Shown in pieces: positions 58,382 through 64,000 of a DNA stretch of 64,000 nucleotides. Position numbers and translations under genes: made by a program. The DNA lies in the NCBI RefSeq assembly GCF_000367365.1, contig NZ_BARF01000059.1, forward strand, positions 62,001 to 126,000. The letters run 5' to 3'. The DNA comes from Streptomyces prunicolor NBRC 13075 (GTDB lineage: Bacteria > Actinomycetota > Actinomycetes > Streptomycetales > Streptomycetaceae). The notes below the pieces were generated by a model that had not been told where the DNA came from, searched no databases, and saw nothing but the letters and a program-made list of their open reading frames with translations. Positions within the stretch are counted from its first letter, which is position 1; each line of letters begins with the position of its first letter.

Positions 58382-59803
58382 TCAGCGGGAGGTGTTCGCC
58401 AAGCGGTGCACGGCCGCGAGCGGGATCGGCAGCCGGTCCGGGCGGAGCCGGGACTCGTACACCGCCTCGTATACGGCCTTGTCCGCCTCGAAGGCGCGCA
58501 GCACCACGGGCCGGCAGTTCGGGTCCTCCCGCCCGGCCGCCGCGTAACCCTCGATGAACGCACGCCGGTTGCGCACCGCCCACGCGGACGCCCGCCGTCG
58601 CCGACGCAGCCGCCGCGCGGGCGAGCCGCCCTCGGGATCGGCGGACTCCAGGGTGGCGAGGCCGGTGCGGGCCGCGTAGTCGAAGGAGCGCAGCATGCCG
58701 GCGACATCCCGCAACACCGGCTGCGGCAGGGCGCGTTCGGCGGCGGAGCGGGCCGGTTCGCCCTCGAAGTCGACGATCCGCCAGCCGTCGGCCGCGCGCA
58801 ACGCCTGCCCCAGGTGCAGATCGCCGTGGGTGCGCTGGGCGAAGACGGGGTTGCCGCGCCCGGCGACCCGGGCGTAGTCGTCGAAGAGCGCGCCGATCCG
58901 GGTGGTGTAGCGGGCCAGCGCCGGTACCTCCTCGGCGGCTTCCTTGAGCCGCATGTTCATCCCCGCCGCCTCCTCCGCCACGTCCTGCGCGGTGAGCCGG
59001 TTGCGGCCGAACGCCTTGTCCAGCGCGCCGTGCACCTCGGCGACGGCCCGGCCCAGGCTGCGGGCGTGCGGGGTGAATCCGCCGCTCGTCGGTACGCCGC
59101 GGCGCGCGTCGTCCATGCAGTCGCTCGCGTGCCGTACCGCCTCCTCCCAGCCGTCCCGGGCATCGGGCAGGAACTCCTCGACGAGGCCGAGCACCAGGCC
59201 CTCGGCGCCGGGGGCGTCGCTGTGCAGGGCGCCGTAGAGGCGGGGGGTGCGGGCGCAGTGCTCCCGGGTGAGGGCGTGCAGGGCCTCGACCTCGGTGTGC
59301 GGGCCGGGTTCGGGGCGGCGGAAGATCTTGAGGAGGATCTGGCCGCCGTACGCCACCGCCGTGTTGCTCATCTCGCCGTCGAGCGGGTGGGGCACGAGGC
59401 CGACGGGGAGCGGATAACGGCCGGTGCGTTCGAGACGAGGACCGGGGCCCGCGCCGCCACCCGCGAGCGTCCGCAGCAGCAGTCCGAGGAGGGCGCCGTC
59501 GGCGAGGGCGTCATAGACCCGCCAGCCCTGCCAGGGGCCGGCCGGGACGGTGGTGATCGCGGCGGGTTCGAGGCGGGCGGGGAGCTCGGGCCGTAGGCCG
59601 AGGAGGAGTTGGTAGTGCAGGACCTGTCCGTCGGGGCGGTGGGCCGCGACCACGGCGTGCAGCAGCAGGGGCGGTTCGTCGCCGAGCGCGGAGGCCGCGC
59701 GGGTTTCGAGGCGGGCCCCGATGAAGCGGGAGTCGAACCAGCGGCGTCCCTCCAGCCAAGGTCCGAGGGCCGGGAGCAGGGGTTCGAGGATGCCGTCGCT
59801 CAT
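58382..59803 (-). CDS. mak: Maltokinase
   Basis: A 473-aa kinase (Mak/Pep2) that phosphorylates maltose to alpha-maltose-1-phosphate, the GlgE donor. The N-terminal cap (about 1-130; LEGRRWFDSRFIGARLETRA) precedes an aminoglycoside-phosphotransferase-like kinase. QILLKIFRR holds the ATP lysine, THGDLHLGQ the catalytic loop Asp, and RIVDFEGEP the metal Asp. ATG 59803 overlaps the glgE stop (ATGA), so the two are co-translated, as expected for donor and transferase. Confidence 0.93.
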   Translation of the reverse strand: MSDGILEPLLPALGPWLEGRRWFDSRFIGARLETRAASALGDEPPLLLHAVVAAHRPDGQVLHYQLLLGLRPELPARLEPAAITTVPAGPWQGWRVYDALADGALLGLLLRTLAGGGAGPGPRLERTGRYPLPVGLVPHPLDGEMSNTAVAYGGQILLKIFRRPEPGPHTEVEALHALTREHCARTPRLYGALHSDAPGAEGLVLGLVEEFLPDARDGWEEAVRHASDCMDDARRGVPTSGGFTPHARSLGRAVAEVHGALDKAFGRNRLTAQDVAEEAAGMNMRLKEAAEEVPALARYTTRIGALFDDYARVAGRGNPVFAQRTHGDLHLGQALRAADGWRIVDFEGEPARSAAERALPQPVLRDVAGMLRSFDYAARTGLATLESADPEGGSPARRLRRRRRASAWAVRNRRAFIEGYAAAGREDPNCRPVVLRAFEADKAVYEAVYESRLRPDRLPIPLAAVHRLANTSR

Positions 59804-61788
59804 GATCCCTCCGCGGGTGTGAGCATGTGCGCGACCTGGTGGGCCGGGTCGAGGCGTACGTAGGTGGACTCGCCCCAGGCGTAGGTCTCCCCGGTGAGTT
59901 CGTCGCGCAGCTTGAGCGTGCCGTCGGCAGATAGGCCCAGGGCGGTCGGGTCGCAGGTGACGGTGGCCTCGTGGGCGTGGTGCGGGTCGAGGTTGACGAT
60001 CACGAGCACCAAGTCGGCCCCGCCGTCCGGCAGTTCGACGTGTTTGGTGTACGCGAGGATCTGGTCGTTGTCCGTGCTCTGGAGGCGCAGGTTGCGCAAC
60101 TCCTGGAGGGCCGGGTGCAGTCGGCGGAGCCGGTTGAGATGGGTGATCAGCGGGGTGATGGTGCGGCCCTCCGCCTCCGCAAGTGCCCAGTCCCGGGGCC
60201 TGAGTTGGTACTTCTCCGAGGCGAGGTAGTCCTCGGTGCCCTCCGCCAGCGGGGTGTTCTCGCAGAGTTCGTAGCCGGCGTAGACGCCCCAGCTCGGCGC
60301 GGCGGTCGCGGCGAGCACGGCGCGGACCTCGAAGGCGGGTCTGCCGCCGTGCTGGAGGTAGGCGTGCAGGATGTCGGGGGTGTTCACGAACAGGTTGGGG
60401 CGCATGAAGTCCGCGCTGTCCTGGGCGAGTTCGGGCAGGTAGGCGGTCAGCTCCTCCTTGGTGTTCTTCCAGGTGAAGTAGGTGTACGACTGCTGGAAGC
60501 CGGCCTGCGCCAGCGCGTGCACCATCGCCCGCCGGGTGAACGCCTCGGCCAGGAACAGCACATCGGGGTCGGTGGCGTTCAGCTCCGCGATCAACCACTC
60601 CCAGAACTGCACCGGTTTGGTGTGCGGGTTGTCCACCCGGAAGATCCGCACACCCAGGTCCATCCAGTGCCGCACGATCCGCAGCGCCTCGGCGTACAGG
60701 CCCTCCGGGTCGCCGTCGAAGTCGAGTTGGTGGATGTCCTCGTACGTCTTCGGCGGGTTCTCGGCGTAGGCAATGGAGCCGTCGGCGCGGTGGTGGAACC
60801 ACTCGGGGTGCTCGGTGAGCCAGGGGTGGTCCGGTGAGCACTGGAGGGCGAGGTCCAGGGCGACTTCGAGGCCCAACTCCCGTGCTGTGGCCACGAAGTG
60901 GCGGAAGTCGTCCTCGGTGCCGAGGTCGGGGTGGATCGCGTCGTGGCCGCCGTGCCGGGAACCGATCGCCCAGGGCGAGCCGACGTCGTCGGGGCCCGCG
61001 TGGAGCGTGTTGTTCGCGCCCTTGCGGTGGGTGGTGCCGATGGGGTGGACGGGTGGGAGGTAGACGACGTCGAAGCCCATCGCGGCGACGGCGGGCAGCC
61101 GCTCGGCGGCACTCCGCAGCGTGCCGCCGGTCGGGCGGCTGCCCGCCTGGACCACCGCTCCCTCCGAGCGCGGGAACAGTTCGTACCAGGAGCCGACGAG
61201 GGCGCGCCGTCGTTCGACGCGCAGCGGCAGGGGCCGGGAGGCGGTGACGAGGTCACGCAGCGCGTAGCGCCCCAGGGCGGCCGTCACCCGGGGGGTGGTG
61301 ACGGCGGACAGCCGGGCCGGAGGGGGGCCCAGGGTGTCGCGGAGCGCGGCCACGGCCGCGGAGACCGCCTCCCGGCGGTCCGATGAGGTGATGCCGAGTG
61401 CGGCCCGTTCGTGCAGCAACGCGCCCTCGGCCAGGGTGAGTTCGGTGTCGACGTCAGCCTCGATCTTGAGCGTGGCGTCGTGCCGCCAGCTCTCCAGCGG
61501 GTCGGCCCAGGCCTCGACGCGGAAGGTCCAGGGACCCTCCGTGTCGGGGACCACGGTGGCCTGCCAGCGGTCGGCGTCCTCGTCGACGAGGGTCATCGGG
61601 ACCCGGTGGGCGGGCCGCCCCGCGGGGTCGTGCAGGACGACGTCCGCGGCGACGGCGCCGTGGCCCTCGCGGAAGACGGTGGCCGTGATGTCGAGGTGTT
61701 CTCCCGTCACAGCCTTGGCGGGCAACTCCCCGTCCCGCACGCGTGGTTGGACGTCGAGGACGGGGATGCGCCCGGTCACCGGTGTCAT
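59800..61788 (-). CDS. glgE: Alpha-1,4-glucan:maltose-1-phosphate maltosyltransferase GlgE
   Basis: A 662-aa GH13_3 enzyme elongating alpha-glucan with maltosyl units from maltose-1-phosphate. The N-terminal beta-sandwich and helical region (about 1-190) precede the barrel. DVVYLPPVHPIGTTHRKGAN is the entry, the nucleophile Asp lies in FRVDNPHTKP and the acid/base Glu in LFLAEAFTRR, followed by SYTYFTWKNTKEEL. Length matches Streptomyces GlgE. ATG 61788 has GGAGGAG at 8 nt. The branching enzyme gene normally nearby is not in this window. Confidence 0.96.
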   Translation of the reverse strand: MTPVTGRIPVLDVQPRVRDGELPAKAVTGEHLDITATVFREGHGAVAADVVLHDPAGRPAHRVPMTLVDEDADRWQATVVPDTEGPWTFRVEAWADPLESWRHDATLKIEADVDTELTLAEGALLHERAALGITSSDRREAVSAAVAALRDTLGPPPARLSAVTTPRVTAALGRYALRDLVTASRPLPLRVERRRALVGSWYELFPRSEGAVVQAGSRPTGGTLRSAAERLPAVAAMGFDVVYLPPVHPIGTTHRKGANNTLHAGPDDVGSPWAIGSRHGGHDAIHPDLGTEDDFRHFVATARELGLEVALDLALQCSPDHPWLTEHPEWFHHRADGSIAYAENPPKTYEDIHQLDFDGDPEGLYAEALRIVRHWMDLGVRIFRVDNPHTKPVQFWEWLIAELNATDPDVLFLAEAFTRRAMVHALAQAGFQQSYTYFTWKNTKEELTAYLPELAQDSADFMRPNLFVNTPDILHAYLQHGGRPAFEVRAVLAATAAPSWGVYAGYELCENTPLAEGTEDYLASEKYQLRPRDWALAEAEGRTITPLITHLNRLRRLHPALQELRNLRLQSTDNDQILAYTKHVELPDGGADLVLVIVNLDPHHAHEATVTCDPTALGLSADGTLKLRDELTGETYAWGESTYVRLDPAHQVAHMLTPAEGS

Positions 61789-61815
61789 GGTCGACTCCTC
61801 CCCGCTCGGATCCCG

Positions 61816-62409
61816 TCAGCGCAGCCCGGTCGGGGCCGGCGTCCGGGCTGCGAGCAGGTCGATGATGGTCCGTGCGAAGAGGTGGCAGTGGTTGCCGGTG
61901 CGGCCGGTGACCAGGTCGTCGTGGATGACGACGTCCTGGTCGACGTACTCGCCGCCCATGTTCCGCAGGTCGCCCAGCAGGTTGTTGTGGACCACCGCGC
62001 GCCTGCCCTGCATCAGTCCCTGCACGGGTGCGGCGAGCCACATGCCGTGGCAGATGATGCCCTTGAGGATCGCCGGGTCGGCGAACGCGCGGCGCAGGAA
62101 CTGGCTGGCGGGCGGGAGCAGTTGGGGGTCCTCGGTGAAGCGCAGCCGGTCGGCGACCATCCCGGAGGGGACGATGACCGCGGAGTACTCCTTCAGCGCG
62201 AACTCGTCGAGGTCCTCGAAGGACTCGGTGACCTCGAAGGGCATGCGGTGCTCATGGCCCTGGAAGGTCATCTGCTCGTTGCCCCACAGCCGGGACAGGA
62301 AGTGGATCTCGGCTCCCTCCTCGGGGAAGCGGTAGCGGTAGTAGAGGATCTCGGGCTCGTAGAAGTCGCTCTCCATCAGGACGGCGATCTTGTGACCGGA
62401 CAGTCGCAC
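61816..62409 (-). CDS. DJ-1/PfpI-family protein
   Basis: A 197-aa protein. KIAVLMESDFYEPEILYYRY contains the conserved acidic residue and the family's first strand, and IICHGMWLAAPV is the nucleophile elbow with the reactive Cys and following His. Members act as glyoxalases, hydratases, amidases or stress chaperones; which applies here cannot be said. It lies 5 bp downstream of a TPP-dependent enzyme on the same strand, suggesting joint action on an aldehyde or 2-oxo acid product. Confidence 0.85.
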   Translation of the reverse strand: MRLSGHKIAVLMESDFYEPEILYYRYRFPEEGAEIHFLSRLWGNEQMTFQGHEHRMPFEVTESFEDLDEFALKEYSAVIVPSGMVADRLRFTEDPQLLPPASQFLRRAFADPAILKGIICHGMWLAAPVQGLMQGRRAVVHNNLLGDLRNMGGEYVDQDVVIHDDLVTGRTGNHCHLFARTIIDLLAARTPAPTGLR

Positions 62410-62414
62410 GGCGG

Positions 62415-64000
62415 CTACCCCTTCCCCTTCGCGGTGACCAGGTCGATGAGGAACGGCCCGCGGTGCGCGAGCGCCTGCGCGACCGCCTCCTCCGCCTGCC
62501 CGGGCTTCTCGACCCGTACGGCGGCCACGCCGAGCGATCCGGCGAGGGAGACGAAGTCGACGGCCGGGCTGCTCAGGTCGAAGATCTCGGGCTGTTCGTG
62601 GGCGGGGATGTGCTGGTCCCGCCAGTACTCCTCGATGTTGTCCTCGAGGAGCTTGTAGCTGCCGTTGTTGCAGATGACGAACTTGGTGGGGAGGCCGTAG
62701 CGGGCCGCCGTCCACAGCGCCTGGAAGGTGTACATGCTGCCGCCGTCGCCGGTGAAGCCGACCACCGTGCGGTCGGGGTGGGCGAGTTGGGCGCCCAGCG
62801 CGCCGGGGATGCCGACGCCGAGGGAGCCGCCGCGGGTCTGCATCCACTGACCCGGCACGGTCGGCGCGAGCCGGCGGAAGAGCGCCGGGGACGCCGTCAG
62901 GGCCTCGTCGAAGAGGATCGCGTCCGCCGGCAGCCGGCGGGCGAACTCCTTGGCGAGGGCGATGGTGGGCAGTTCCGCGGCCTCGGCGGCGGCCTCGGCC
63001 CGCTCGTCCGCCTTGGCGAGGGCGGCCGAGCGCTGCGCGGCGTGCCGGCGCAGCCGCTCGACCGCCGCGGTCCGCCGCCCGAGGCCCATCTCCCGGCCCA
63101 GCGCGTCCGCGAGGAGACGCAGGGTGGCCTTCGGGTCGGCGACGATGCCGAGGTCGACGGGGTGGTTCTTGGCGATCGCGCCGGAGTCCAGGTCGATGTG
63201 CACGACCGGGACGCCCGCCCCGAAGACGCCGTCGAGCGCCGGGTACACCTCGGGCAGCGCGTAGGTGCCCACGATGAGGACACCGTCGGCCCCGCCGGTG
63301 ATCTTCCGGCTCTGCTCGCCGAACATGTGGCCCAACTGCCCCGCGTAGGCGGGGTGTTCGACGGAGAGGTTGACCTCGGCCCAGTCCGCGCCGTACACGT
63401 CGGCGCCCCACACCTCGGCCAGCCGCCCCAACTCGGCCTGGGCGCCCGCGAAGTGGACACCGTCACCGGCGATGACGAGCGGTTTGCGGGCGTCGGCGAG
63501 CAGCGCCGCGGCCTTCGCCACGGTGTCCGGGGTCGGCAGGCTGCGGGTCTCCGGGTAGGACACGGGCGCCACCGGTTCGGCGGTCTCGTGGTCCATCACG
63601 TCGGCGGGCAGCACGACCAGCACCGGACCGTATGGCGGGGTCGCGGCGACCTTGAAGGCGCGGCGCAGCACCCGCAGCGTGGAGTCGGGATCGACCACGC
63701 GGGTGGCCCACTTGGTCACCGGCCTGGCCATGCCGACCAGGTCGGCGGCCATCTGCGCGTCCATGCTGTCGTAGCGCAGCCCGGACTCGCCGACCAGGGT
63801 GACGATCGGGGCGTGGCCGCGCATCGCCTGGTAAAGCATGCCGATGCCGTTGCCGAGCCCGACGCCGGAGTGGAGTTGCAGGACCGCCGGGGTGCGGGTG
63901 GCGCGTGCGTAGCCGTCCGCCATGCCGACGGCCGTGCACTCCTGGAGGGCCAGGATGTACTGGATCGAGGGGAAGGAGCGCAGTTCGTCGAGGAACCCCT
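62415..64000 (-). CDS. Thiamine-diphosphate enzyme (acetolactate synthase/decarboxylase type), N-terminus cut
   Basis: 528 codons are visible; the frame continues past the right edge. The PYR domain has ILALQECTAVGMADGYARAT with the cofactor-activating Glu. The central domain has LAD-ARKPLVIAGDGVHFAG. The PP domain carries GFTGDGGSMYTFQALW...NNGSY, the GDG-x24-N metal and diphosphate motif. The family includes acetolactate synthase, benzoylformate decarboxylase, oxalyl-CoA decarboxylase and others. LHSGVGLGNGIGMLYQAMRG resembles the benzoylformate/indolepyruvate decarboxylase side. Substrate undetermined. Confidence 0.9.
   Translation of the reverse strand, partial: GFLDELRSFPSIQYILALQECTAVGMADGYARATRTPAVLQLHSGVGLGNGIGMLYQAMRGHAPIVTLVGESGLRYDSMDAQMAADLVGMARPVTKWATRVVDPDSTLRVLRRAFKVAATPPYGPVLVVLPADVMDHETAEPVAPVSYPETRSLPTPDTVAKAAALLADARKPLVIAGDGVHFAGAQAELGRLAEVWGADVYGADWAEVNLSVEHPAYAGQLGHMFGEQSRKITGGADGVLIVGTYALPEVYPALDGVFGAGVPVVHIDLDSGAIAKNHPVDLGIVADPKATLRLLADALGREMGLGRRTAAVERLRRHAAQRSAALAKADERAEAAAEAAELPTIALAKEFARRLPADAILFDEALTASPALFRRLAPTVPGQWMQTRGGSLGVGIPGALGAQLAHPDRTVVGFTGDGGSMYTFQALWTAARYGLPTKFVICNNGSYKLLEDNIEEYWRDQHIPAHEQPEIFDLSSPAVDFVSLAGSLGVAAVRVEKPGQAEEAVAQALAHRGPFLIDLVTAKGKG

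Overview
The window is a very GC-rich actinobacterial chromosome segment, almost certainly Streptomyces: strong third-position G/C bias, frequent GTG and TTG starts, a WhiB protein, an Rpf-type resuscitation factor, the GlgE glycogen pathway and an IS701-like protein. No rRNA, tRNA, CRISPR array or intact insertion sequence was found.

Positions 1 to about 22,730 look like a mobile or phage-derived element. Some 37 short genes run leftward on the minus strand from 20,975 past position 1, most joined by 4-bp ATGA, GTGA or TTGA overlaps. Recognisable products are a two-domain sigma factor, a second sigma-like protein, a WhiB protein, several HTH proteins, two HTH plus HNH-like proteins, an orphan DNA methyltransferase, a Nudix hydrolase, an RNA ligase and a tyrosine recombinase with a long Cys-rich tail. 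Many of the rest are small Cys-rich (zinc-binding-like) proteins of unknown role. A 14-bp hairpin at 10,154-10,188 splits the array into two blocks. At 21,074-22,724 lies a control region: two divergent HTH regulators flank an array of about six near-identical operator-like repeats, followed by a membrane coiled-coil protein. No capsid, portal, replication or conjugation gene is visible; the element continues off the left edge.

From 23,054 rightward the genes are ordinary Streptomyces chromosome. In order: secreted GH92 and GH2 glycosidases behind a LacI-type operator; glgC with a GlgA/GlgM-type glycosyltransferase; an FhuF-like iron protein; a DMT-type permease; an Rpf-LysM-M23 cell-wall enzyme; 6-phosphogluconate dehydrogenase; small enzymes; an NCS1 permease; an ABC exporter; and a flippase-like membrane protein. 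Positions 42,467-50,140 form a tightly coupled five-gene operon: sugar nucleotidyltransferase, NmrA-like protein, GlgX, an epimerase-STAS fusion and an IS701-transposase-like protein.

Positions 50,196-57,984 hold a complete oligopeptide ABC importer (binding lipoprotein, two permeases, one polypeptide with both ATPases). Beside it are an unlisted 50-aa secreted-type peptide gene and a divergent XRE-HTH/TPR regulator with RRNPP-like architecture. I regard this as the best candidate for an undescribed system: a peptide-signalling circuit with its own importer. The right end carries maltokinase and GlgE, then a DJ-1/PfpI-like protein paired with a TPP-dependent enzyme cut by the window edge. Together glgC/glgM, glgX and mak/glgE place much of alpha-glucan metabolism within 34 kb.
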